DNA of 47,110 nucleotides from Thermacetogenium sp. UBA4966 (lineage in GTDB: Bacteria > Bacillota > DSM-12270 > Thermacetogeniales > Thermacetogeniaceae). Location of the stretch: positions 1 to 47,110 of the forward strand of contig DHAA01000029.1 in assembly GCA_002397275.1 (NCBI GenBank), in the 5' to 3' direction. The notes beneath the pieces were generated by a model, which saw only the letters and a program-made list of their open reading frames with translations, made no database searches and was not told the origin of the DNA. The first letter of the stretch is position 1; each line of letters starts with the position of its first letter. The position numbers were made by a program, and so were the translations under genes. Below, in pieces: positions 1 through 7,639 of this stretch.

Positions 1-1
1 T

Positions 2-346
2 AATTATGCAGATATAGGTATGCGCATTAAGGCCGAACGCTCAAGGCAAAATATGAGTCAGGAAAGGCTGGCTGAGTATGCAGAATTATCGATCGCGCAT
101 ACCAGCCATATAGAAACAGGCAATACCAAAGTTAGCCTGCCGGCGCTTGTCAGAATTGCCAATGTTCTGGAAACAACTTTAGATGCATTGGTATGTGATA
201 GTGTTGTCATGGCAAAGGATGCATTTGAGAATGAAATAACGCGTGAGATCAAGGACTGCAATGAATATGAAATTCGTATTATCGCAGATACGGTAAAGGC
301 GCTTAAAGCGTCACTGCGGAAAAGAAACCATGATATAAATAATTAG
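2..346 (+). CDS. XRE-family helix-turn-helix regulator, 5' end outside window
   Basis: Short DNA-binding protein with one Cro/C1-type HTH: residues around MSQERLAEYAELS form helices 2-3 and the SHIETGNTKVSLPALVRIA segment closes the domain. An ATG lies at 20, but the frame is open to the left edge and the residues before it (ending ADIG) continue the usual xxIGxRIKxxR start of this family. There is no ribosome binding site before 20, so the gene probably starts upstream of the window. The C-terminal 45 residues are charged and carry no recognised effector domain. Targets cannot be told from here. Confidence 0.85.
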   Translation, partial: NYADIGMRIKAERSRQNMSQERLAEYAELSIAHTSHIETGNTKVSLPALVRIANVLETTLDALVCDSVVMAKDAFENEITREIKDCNEYEIRIIADTVKALKASLRKRNHDINN

Positions 347-367
347 CAACTCGCTTTTAGACTTCAT

Positions 368-413
368 AGGAGCCTGAAATTTGCGTTCAGAATGAATTTC
401 AGACTCCTTTTTG
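368..413 (+). terminator. Rho-independent terminator after the XRE gene
   Basis: Inverted repeat of about 14 bp (AGGAG-CTGAAATT arms with one mismatch, loop about 13 nt) followed directly by TTTTT. It separates the XRE gene from the glycosyltransferase gene. Confidence 0.75.
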
Positions 414-525
414 TATTATATATTTTCTGGAGAGACGCCGCGCCGGGCTGGAAGTCTTGTTTTTTCGTGCTATAATAAATGGGAATGGCGGCGCGAAATG
501 GTTTATTACCAAAGGGATGATCGAG

Positions 526-2475
526 ATGCGCGTTGCATTGGTTATTGATCAATTTGACAGTTTAAATAACGGTACAACCGCAACGGCGCGCAGGTGCGCG
601 GAGGAGTTGCGGGCGCGTGGGCATACGGTAACTGTGTTGGCCTGCGGTCTGCCGGAAAAAGATAAGATTACGACCGGGAAAATGCGGATTCCTTTCTTCC
701 AGCCATTGATTGAAAAGCAAGGATTTTGTTTTGCCAAAGGAAATGACGAAGCGTACTATCAAGCTTTTCATAATGCGGACATCGCCCATTTTTATCTGCC
801 CACATGGTTCTGCCGCAGAGGAGAAGAAATTGCGCGGCAATTGAGGGTTCCGACCGTGGCGGCATTCCATCTGCAGCCTGAAAACATCACCTACAGCCTG
901 GGGCTAGGAAAAAGCAAAAGAGCAAACGATATCCTCTACCGTTATTTTTATCATAGTTTTTACAGCCGTTTCCGTTATATCCATTGCCCGAGCGAAATGA
1001 TCGCCGCGGAGCTTAAGCGGCACGGATATGATGCTGACTGCCGCGTGATTTCCAACGGTGTAAGCGATCTGTTCAGGCCCCGGAACATCACGCGCCCTCC
1101 CCAATTTCAGGGTAAATTCGTGGTGCTCATGATCGGCCGCCTGTCGGCCGAAAAACGTCAGGATCTCATTATAGAGGCGGTTCGGCACAGCAAGTACGGC
1201 GACCGGATACAGCTTGTTTTTGCGGGGCGCGGGCCAAAAGAGAACAAGTACAGACGGATGAGCAGAAGCTTGGCCAATGCGCCGCTATTCGGTTTTTATT
1301 CGCAGGAGGAGTTACTTGAGCTGATCAATGCCAGCGATTTATATGTGCATGCGTCCGATGCGGAAATAGAAGGCATTTCTTGTATAGAGGCCATGGCCTG
1401 CGGCGTGACGCCGGTCATATCCAATTCAGAGTTCGCCGCAACAAAGTCCTTTGCGCTGCATCCATGCAGCCTTTTCCGTGCAGGCGATGCCGGTTCGCTG
1501 GCTGAAAGGATCGATTACTGGATCGAGCATCCGCAGGAAAGGCTGGAAACGGGACGGCTCTATGCGCAAAAGGCGGATCAGATGCGAGTGGGGCATTGTG
1601 CCGAGGAATTGGAGGCGCTGTACAGGGAAGTCATCGCGGATTATCGATCAAACGGGTATAAACGGCCGGTGGAGTCGCGCTTGCGCCGGGCGACTCACCC
1701 GGACGCGGACTGGGTAAACCTGGCGTATGCCAAAATGACGTTTTTCAAACGAACACTCTTCTCAGCCTTTACAAATTTTCTGACACTGATTGCCTATGTG
1801 GTGGACTCTGTCTTCTTCGGGTTTAAAGTGAAGGGTAAAAAGGCGCTGAAAAAGGTCAGGGGAGGAGCGGTGACCGTGATGAACCATGTGCATCCCTTGG
1901 ACTGCACAATGGTAAAAATAGCGGTTTTCCCGCGCCGTATCCATTTTACAAGCCTGCGCCGGAATCTGGAGCTTCCCTTTGTCGGCTGGCTGATCAGGTT
2001 TTGCGGAGCGCTTTCTCTGCCCACCGGCTTGCGCCAGATGGTTTGGTTTCAAAAACAGCTTCGACGCGGCCTCAAGCGCGGTGATTGGGTGCATTACTAT
2101 CCTGAGGGTCTGCTGGTGTGCAACCATAGAGAATTGCGTCCTTTCTACGCAGGCGCTTTTTTTACGGCAGTCGACAGCAACTGCCCCGTTATCCCCATGG
2201 TTATTACATTTCTATGCCCCCGTGGGATCTGGCGTTTAGCAAGCGGCAAACGGAGGATGCTTTTATCTATAGGGGATCCGCAATACCCGGATAGAGCGCT
2301 TTCCCATAAGGATGCTGTGCGGGAATTGACAGAGCGCACAGGGGAGATTATGCAGCGGATGATGAACGAGCCGGCGTCGGCAGAAGAATTTAGCCTGTCC
2401 ATGGTTGTGCGGCTTGCTTGTTTCCTTTTTTTGACTATGCAGGTGTGCAGGCTCCTCGGGTTTCGACTGATTTAG
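526..2475 (+). CDS. Bifunctional GT4 glycosyltransferase / PlsC-type acyltransferase fusion
   Basis: A 649-residue fusion. The N-terminal part (about 1-385) is a GT-B, GT4-type glycosyltransferase: nucleotide-binding start MRVALVIDQFD, a GRLSAEKRQDLII acceptor-phosphate segment and the EGISCIEAMACG donor-sugar motif. The C-terminal part (about 415-649) is a 1-acyl-glycerol-3-phosphate acyltransferase: NHVHPLD supplies the HX4D catalytic pair (H454, D459) and YPEG sits at about 525-528. A hydrophobic stretch joins them and another ends the protein, so membrane association is likely. The start at 526 is chosen over in-frame codons at 457 and 517 because AAAGGG at 511-516 is well spaced from 526. 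The fusion implies glycolipid or phospholipid head-group work, but sugar and acceptor are unknown. Confidence 0.85.
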   Translation: MRVALVIDQFDSLNNGTTATARRCAEELRARGHTVTVLACGLPEKDKITTGKMRIPFFQPLIEKQGFCFAKGNDEAYYQAFHNADIAHFYLPTWFCRRGEEIARQLRVPTVAAFHLQPENITYSLGLGKSKRANDILYRYFYHSFYSRFRYIHCPSEMIAAELKRHGYDADCRVISNGVSDLFRPRNITRPPQFQGKFVVLMIGRLSAEKRQDLIIEAVRHSKYGDRIQLVFAGRGPKENKYRRMSRSLANAPLFGFYSQEELLELINASDLYVHASDAEIEGISCIEAMACGVTPVISNSEFAATKSFALHPCSLFRAGDAGSLAERIDYWIEHPQERLETGRLYAQKADQMRVGHCAEELEALYREVIADYRSNGYKRPVESRLRRATHPDADWVNLAYAKMTFFKRTLFSAFTNFLTLIAYVVDSVFFGFKVKGKKALKKVRGGAVTVMNHVHPLDCTMVKIAVFPRRIHFTSLRRNLELPFVGWLIRFCGALSLPTGLRQMVWFQKQLRRGLKRGDWVHYYPEGLLVCNHRELRPFYAGAFFTAVDSNCPVIPMVITFLCPRGIWRLASGKRRMLLSIGDPQYPDRALSHKDAVRELTERTGEIMQRMMNEPASAEEFSLSMVVRLACFLFLTMQVCRLLGFRLI

Positions 2476-2654
2476 CCGTTACAGAGCGTGTACAGCAAAA
2501 AACTGAAAATATAAATGAACCGGCAGGGCAGCGCGATGTGTATTAAATAAAAGATGTGGTAAAATATAGCCAACAATTATTCACCCTGCCTTCATTGCCG
2601 AGCATTAAATCGAATGTCACGGCAGATAAGAGAATTATTCTAGGAGATGTTAAA

Positions 2655-4340
2655 GTGTCCGGAAGGAACAGGGGCTTTATTTATCACTACAGGCATGTAC
2701 GCCGTTATCAAGAGATACTGAATATTCTCGTAAAAAACGGTTTTAGTTTTCTTATTGACAAATTGGACCTTCCGGGGCAATCTCTTTATCAACGCTTCAA
2801 AAGGGGGAAGCTTCCCCAGGAACAGGAATTGGCAAATCTGCCGGGGCGGCTCGTTCATGTTATGAAGGAGTTGGGCCCCGCTTTTATTAAGCTTGGACAG
2901 CTGCTCAGCACCAGGGCGGATCTGCTGCCGCGCGATTACCTTCAGGAATTTGCCAAGCTGCAGGATGAAGTAACCCCTGTGCCGGCAGCGGAACTAGAAA
3001 CAATTTTCGTGCAGGAAACGGGGCGTGCGGTCGGCGAAGTGTTTGCCGAGTTCGATGAACAGGCTTTAGCGTCTGCATCTATCGGCCAGGTGCACCGGGC
3101 AAAATTGCTTAGTGGAGAAGATGTTGTCGTCAAGATACAGCGGCCTGGGATTTCCCGTATCATAAAGGTTGATCTTGAGATTCTGAGAGATATAGCAGGA
3201 ATTATTGAACAGAGGATGCAGTTGGGACAGTTTGAGAACATAACGGAAATGGTAGATGAATTCAGCAATTCAATACGAGAAGAACTCGATTTCAGTTTAG
3301 AGGGCAAGAATGCACAAATTTTTAAAAATAATATGCGGGAGGATGACAGAATCTATATACCCGCCGTTTATTGGGAGTTTACGAAACAGCGCGTGCTGGT
3401 TATGGAATATGTGAAAGGGGAAAAAATAGCTGGGGAAAAAGAGATGCTTAAGGCAGGCTTTGATCCCCAGGTAATTGCTAAGACGCTGGTAGACGCCATG
3501 ATTCAGCAGATTTACGCGGACGGTTTCTTTCACAGTGATCCTCACCCGGGAAATCTAGCCGTACTGCCTGGAAACAAAATAGTATTTATGGATTTCGGTC
3601 AGGTTGGCCAGCTTGATGAAGAGCTGCGAGAAAAGGCGGCCGATATGGTGCTGGCGTTGGTGAAGCATGATATCGACGGGGTAATGAAAGGATTGCTGCG
3701 CATCGGTATCATCGGCGGACGCCCCAACATGAGGGGTTTAAAACAAGATATCAGCAGATTGGAAAGAAAATACTATGGAATGCCTCTCCAGGATATTAAA
3801 GTGGGAACTTCTGTTCAGGAACTGATGGATGTGGCTTCTCGTTACCATATACGGATACCCGCGGATTTTATTATGGCTGCTAAAGCCATGGTTACTATGG
3901 AGGGGACCATACGGGATCTGGACCCAACGATCAGCATCGTCAAGATTGCCGAGCCTTTTGCCACCAGGGTATTTCTGCGGCGCTACGATCCCAGGCGCCT
4001 TTTGGAGAATGCTCAGCAAAATGCATTCCGGTTTATCTCTACGTTCATTCATTTACCCATGATGCTGGAGGAAACCATCGATAAAATAAAAGGCGGCCAG
4101 CTGGCGTTACCCCTTGAACACCGGGAATTCCCCGCGCTAATCAGTGGACTGAAAAAAATTATGCGCCGATTGCTTCTCAGTATTATTCTTTCCAGTCTGC
4201 TTATTTCCGGGGCTATTTTAGTGAGCGCCAATCCTGTATCCTTTTTTGCACGCTATCATATATCGGAAATTGTTTTTTCGTTTGCCTTTTTGACTTCACT
4301 TTTACTGATCATTGTTCTTTTCCTTGACCATAAAAATTAG
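2655..4340 (+). CDS. AarF/UbiB (ABC1) family atypical kinase
   Basis: 561-residue member of the ABC1/UbiB/ADCK family, atypical protein-kinase-like ATPases tied in other organisms to isoprenoid lipid (quinone) metabolism. Visible landmarks are the family KLGQLLSTRADLLP motif, the ASIGQVHRA glycine/alanine-rich loop, VVKIQRPG with the ATP-site lysine, HSDPHPGN (catalytic loop) and FMDFGQVG (metal-binding DFG-like). The last 60 residues form two transmembrane helices. GTG at 2655 is preferred: TAGGAG at 2641-2646 is correctly spaced and the family usually begins with the RRYQEIL segment just after it. An in-frame GTG at 2556 would add 33 unlikely residues. No quinone genes lie nearby, so the lipid partner is open. 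Confidence 0.9.
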   Translation: MSGRNRGFIYHYRHVRRYQEILNILVKNGFSFLIDKLDLPGQSLYQRFKRGKLPQEQELANLPGRLVHVMKELGPAFIKLGQLLSTRADLLPRDYLQEFAKLQDEVTPVPAAELETIFVQETGRAVGEVFAEFDEQALASASIGQVHRAKLLSGEDVVVKIQRPGISRIIKVDLEILRDIAGIIEQRMQLGQFENITEMVDEFSNSIREELDFSLEGKNAQIFKNNMREDDRIYIPAVYWEFTKQRVLVMEYVKGEKIAGEKEMLKAGFDPQVIAKTLVDAMIQQIYADGFFHSDPHPGNLAVLPGNKIVFMDFGQVGQLDEELREKAADMVLALVKHDIDGVMKGLLRIGIIGGRPNMRGLKQDISRLERKYYGMPLQDIKVGTSVQELMDVASRYHIRIPADFIMAAKAMVTMEGTIRDLDPTISIVKIAEPFATRVFLRRYDPRRLLENAQQNAFRFISTFIHLPMMLEETIDKIKGGQLALPLEHREFPALISGLKKIMRRLLLSIILSSLLISGAILVSANPVSFFARYHISEIVFSFAFLTSLLLIIVLFLDHKN

Positions 4341-4433
4341 ATTTGTCTTAACAAAAGTTTTCAGCAACAGTTTTCATTAACGGCAGGAAAATTACCTTGC
4401 ATAGCGAATATTATATTAATTAGAAAGGGATTT

Positions 4434-4532
4434 ATGGGGAATGCAGCTGCAATTATTGAAATTAAGGCTGGTGAATATCATTTCCTGAAAAAGAAAAAGG
4501 ATTTAGCGGATCTTTGTAGAAACATTACTTAA
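4434..4532 (+). CDS. Possible 32-residue small protein before the CODH operon
   Basis: ATG at 4434 preceded by AGAAAGGGA (4422-4430), stop TAA at 4530-4532. The peptide starts MGNAAAIIEIKAG and has a lysine cluster FLKKKKD in the middle. I recognise no family. It could be a leader peptide for the operon, a genuine micro-protein, or chance; only the ribosome binding site and position speak for it. Confidence 0.25.
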   Translation: MGNAAAIIEIKAGEYHFLKKKKDLADLCRNIT

Positions 4533-4651
4533 ACCAACAACCCTGCATAAAAAACATGTCGGTTGGAGGCCGTCTGACAGGGAGAGGGGTTTAGACCTTA
4601 TAAAACCAACAATATCTGTGTCCGGAGTAGCTATCAATAGATCCAGCAATT

Positions 4652-4687
4652 TTTACAATAAGTGATAGTTTTCACCTATATTGTAAA
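4652..4687 (+). promoter_or_regulatory. Palindrome abutting the cooC ribosome binding site
   Basis: Perfect 9-bp inverted repeat TTTACAATA / TATTGTAAA with an inner GTGA / TCAC pair. The right arm runs into the AAAGGGAG ribosome binding site of cooC (4685-4692). It could be a DNA operator or an RNA hairpin that masks the ribosome binding site of the first operon gene. Function is inference. Confidence 0.45.
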
Positions 4688-4699
4688 GGGAGTGTTGCA

Positions 4700-5494
4700 G
4701 TGAAAATCGCAATTACCGGTAAGGGTGGGGTGGGAAAAACTACTCTTGCCGCCGGACTCGTCAAACTATTCGCGCGTCATGGATTTCAAGTATATGCAGT
4801 AGATGCCGACCCTGATATCAGCCTGGGTACTACGCTGGGCGTACCTGAAGAAGCCTTAAAAGCTCAGCCCCCTTTGGTTGAAATGCGGCAGTTGATCAAA
4901 GAAAGAACCGGATCAGGGGGCGGATTCTATGTTTTAAACCCACAGGTCGACGATATTCTGGACAGCTACTCCATTGACCTTGATAACATCAAATTGCTCC
5001 GTATGGGCGGTTACAAAAATGTCGGCAGTTCATGTTATTGCCCGGAAAACGCCTTCCTTAACGCTATTGTAAACTCTCTTCTTCTCGGGAAACAGGATGT
5101 TGTCATCCTGGATTTCGGGGCAGGAATCGAACACTTAACACGCGGCACGGCAAGAGGCGTAGACCTGATGCTTATTGTAACTGAGCCCACGAAGGTAAGT
5201 GTGGACACGGCGCGGGTAATAAAAAAGCTGTCCTCAGATATGGAAGTGCCCAAGGTGAAAGTGGTGGGCAATAAGGTCAGAACCGACAAAGAAATGGATT
5301 TCCTTAAAAAATCTTTTTCCCCGGATGAACTTCTGGGAATTTTAGAATATAAAGAAGAGATCTGGGAGGAGTCAATGCTGGATGACCCCGAGGGGATGAA
5401 TGCTGTATTAGTCGATTCTGTCGGCAGGTTATTCAACGATATTATCAATGAAGGGGGTGGGATGGAAAAGGAACAGAGTCTTAAAAGGATTTAG
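4700..5494 (+). CDS. cooC: CooC-type nickel-insertion ATPase for CO dehydrogenase
   Basis: 264-residue MinD/SIMIBI P-loop ATPase that dimerises and helps load nickel into the CODH C-cluster. The deviant Walker A GKGGVGKTT is at residues 7-15, DADPDISLG follows at 36-44, and the CooC-specific Cys-x-Cys metal site is C112 and C114 (SSCYCPEN). Those positions match the known CooC1 metal-binding pair. GTG start with AAAGGGAG spaced 7 nt. It is the first gene of the operon, 80 nt before acsA, the usual partner. A second CooC-like ATPase sits further down the operon. Confidence 0.92.
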   Translation: MKIAITGKGGVGKTTLAAGLVKLFARHGFQVYAVDADPDISLGTTLGVPEEALKAQPPLVEMRQLIKERTGSGGGFYVLNPQVDDILDSYSIDLDNIKLLRMGGYKNVGSSCYCPENAFLNAIVNSLLLGKQDVVILDFGAGIEHLTRGTARGVDLMLIVTEPTKVSVDTARVIKKLSSDMEVPKVKVVGNKVRTDKEMDFLKKSFSPDELLGILEYKEEIWEESMLDDPEGMNAVLVDSVGRLFNDIINEGGGMEKEQSLKRI

Positions 5495-5574
5495 AATTGG
5501 GAGGTAGTATTTAATTTAGGTTCTTGAAAGAACCAATGTGGGAGAATGGATTTTAATCAAAGGGGGTTAAATGT

Positions 5575-7611
5575 ATGCCGAGATTTAACGATACCTCTCT
5601 GCAGAATTCCAAACCGTCGGTGGATCGCAAGAACAGGAAAAAAGACGTTAAGAATATTAAGCGCACTAACGATCCCGCGGCTCTAGAAATGCTTGATTAC
5701 ACCATTGAAAACAACATTATCACGGCATTTGACCGCTGGTCTGCCCAGCAGCCGCAGTGTGCTTTTGGGTACCAGGGGATCTGCTGCCGCATTTGTTTTG
5801 CCGGCCCCTGCCGGATCAAGGCTGAAGATGGGCCAGGCAGCATGGGAATTTGCGGAGCTAAAGACTATACGATTGTAGCCCGTAATGCCATCCGCATGAT
5901 GGCCGGCGGCGCATCAGCCCACTCCGACCACGGACGTGAGCTTGTCGAAGTCCTTTATCATATGTGTGAGGGCAAGGCGCCTGATTATGAAATCAGGGAT
6001 GCCGATAAACTGAAACGAGTGGCGAAGAAGATCGGCCTGGAAATCGAAGGCAAAACGGATATCGAACTGGCCAAGGAAGTCGCTTTAGCTGCGTTTGACG
6101 ACTATGGACGACATACTTCCGAGGGCACTACTTTCCTGAAGGCCAATATTTGCGAGAAGCGTATCAAAAAATTTGAAGAAACAGACACAATGCCCAGGGC
6201 TATTGACCGGGAAGTTGTGGAGGTTATGCACCGCACCCATGTCGGCGTGGACGCTGATCCTGTCAACCTGATCTTTGGCGGCATCAAGTGTTCTCTGGCT
6301 GATGTAACAGGGGAGCAGATATCTACAGACATATCGGATATTCTCTTTGGAACACCTAAGCCGGTGATGAGCGAAGCCAACCTGGGGGTTATTCAGCCGG
6401 ACAAGGTGAATATCATTCTTCATGGCCACAACCCTGTCTTAAGCCAGATGGTTGTGGACACCGCGCGGGAGTTGGAAGCCGAGGCTAAGGCCGCCGGCGC
6501 TGCGGGGATTCAGCTTTCCGGCATCTGCTGCACCGGAAACGAGGTTTTGATGCGCAACGGCGTGCCTATCGCCACCAGCTACATGGCTCAGGAGCTCGCT
6601 ATAGCGACCGGCGCCGTTGATGTGATGTGTGTCGACGTGCAGTGCATCATGCCCGGTCTGCGCAATGTTTGCGAGTGTTTTGGCACCAAGCTGGTTACAA
6701 CGATGGCGATTTCCAAGATACCGGGTTCCTACCATTTCTCCTTTGAAGATTCCAAGGCAAAGGAAAGCGCAGCCGGGATCATCAGGCTGGCTATCGAAAC
6801 CTTTAAGGTGCGCAAGGAGTCCGGCAGACCGGTTCATGTGCCGCAATTCAAGAATAAACTGATGGCCGGTTTCAGCCTGGAGGCTTTGTTGGATCTTTTT
6901 GCGGCGATTAATCCCGATAATCCGATTAAGGTGTTGACTGACGCCATCGTCGACGGAGAGATTGCCGGGGTCTGCGCCCTTGCCGGCTGCAACAACCTGG
7001 AGGCGGTTTACGAAAAGAGCCATACGGATATTATCAAAGAGATGGCCAAGAACAATGTATTCATGGTCGGTACCGGCTGTGTGATGCAGGCTGCCGCCAA
7101 GCAAGGACTGATGAATTACGAGGCAGTTGAGGAATACGCAGGTCCGGGACTGAAGAAGTTTATCGACAGGCTTTATGAAGCCAACAAGGATAAGCTGCCC
7201 GACAAACTGCCATTGACCTTCCATATGGGTTCCTGTGTGGATAACAGCCGTATCCTCGATCTCTGGACAGCTATGGCTAATGAATACGACGTGGACGTTC
7301 CGAAGGTGCCGTTCGTAGCCACCGCTCCTGAGGGTATGAGCGAGAAGGCTGTCGCTATCGGTACCTGGGTGATCGCCAACGGCATCCCCTGCCATGTGGG
7401 CGCTATGCCTCCTCTGGAGGGGAGCAACCTGGTGTGGAGTGTCGTTACCTGCATCGCCCATGACGTTTTCGGCGGCAATTTCATCCTGGAGACCGATCCT
7501 CAGGTGGCCGCGCAGAAGCTGCTGTCGGCTCTTGAGTATCGCGCTTGGAAGCTGAGGGTTCACACGAAGGCAGCCGAAGACTACGGAACCGATCTTTGCC
7601 AGGCATTTTAA
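5575..7611 (+). CDS. acsA: Ni-Fe carbon monoxide dehydrogenase catalytic subunit
   Basis: 678-residue CODH beta-type subunit of the CODH/ACS complex, reducing CO2 to CO with ferredoxin or oxidising CO. The N-terminal cysteine block GICCRICFAGPCRI (about residues 68-81) followed by GICGA carries the D- and B-cluster ligands. Later cysteines in GGIKCSLADV, SGICCTGNE, ALAGCNN, GTGCVMQAA and HMGSCVDN are the family C-cluster positions. Length fits bacterial AcsA (about 675). AAAGGGGG lies upstream of the ATG at 5575; the nearer ATG at 5571 is out of frame and stops at once. acsB follows after 28 nt. Confidence 0.97.
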   Translation: MPRFNDTSLQNSKPSVDRKNRKKDVKNIKRTNDPAALEMLDYTIENNIITAFDRWSAQQPQCAFGYQGICCRICFAGPCRIKAEDGPGSMGICGAKDYTIVARNAIRMMAGGASAHSDHGRELVEVLYHMCEGKAPDYEIRDADKLKRVAKKIGLEIEGKTDIELAKEVALAAFDDYGRHTSEGTTFLKANICEKRIKKFEETDTMPRAIDREVVEVMHRTHVGVDADPVNLIFGGIKCSLADVTGEQISTDISDILFGTPKPVMSEANLGVIQPDKVNIILHGHNPVLSQMVVDTARELEAEAKAAGAAGIQLSGICCTGNEVLMRNGVPIATSYMAQELAIATGAVDVMCVDVQCIMPGLRNVCECFGTKLVTTMAISKIPGSYHFSFEDSKAKESAAGIIRLAIETFKVRKESGRPVHVPQFKNKLMAGFSLEALLDLFAAINPDNPIKVLTDAIVDGEIAGVCALAGCNNLEAVYEKSHTDIIKEMAKNNVFMVGTGCVMQAAAKQGLMNYEAVEEYAGPGLKKFIDRLYEANKDKLPDKLPLTFHMGSCVDNSRILDLWTAMANEYDVDVPKVPFVATAPEGMSEKAVAIGTWVIANGIPCHVGAMPPLEGSNLVWSVVTCIAHDVFGGNFILETDPQVAAQKLLSALEYRAWKLRVHTKAAEDYGTDLCQAF

Positions 7612-7639
7612 GAGAACCTAGAGGAAAGGGGGATAAAAT

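Larger units (their letters stand above)
4341..4699. other. Long leader region upstream of the CODH/ACS operon
   Basis: 359 nt without a firmly supported gene. It holds a possible 32-codon ORF (4434-4532), a 10-nt direct repeat AAACCAACAA at 4531-4540 and 4603-4612, a GTTGG at 4562-4566 that could pair with the CCAAC inside either copy, and the palindrome at 4652-4687. No convincing sigma-A promoter with good -35 and -10 boxes was found, so the operon promoter may be weak, use another sigma factor, or depend on an activator. Confidence 0.5.

Noticed and set aside
2556..2654. 33-codon N-terminal extension of the ABC1 kinase
   Set aside because: No ribosome binding site, a TAAAAT element overlaps it, and the family starts near residue 34.
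6439..7563. 374-codon minus-strand open frame opposite acsA
   Set aside because: Shadow of the codon pattern of acsA; no ribosome binding site or family, and the plus-strand gene is certain.
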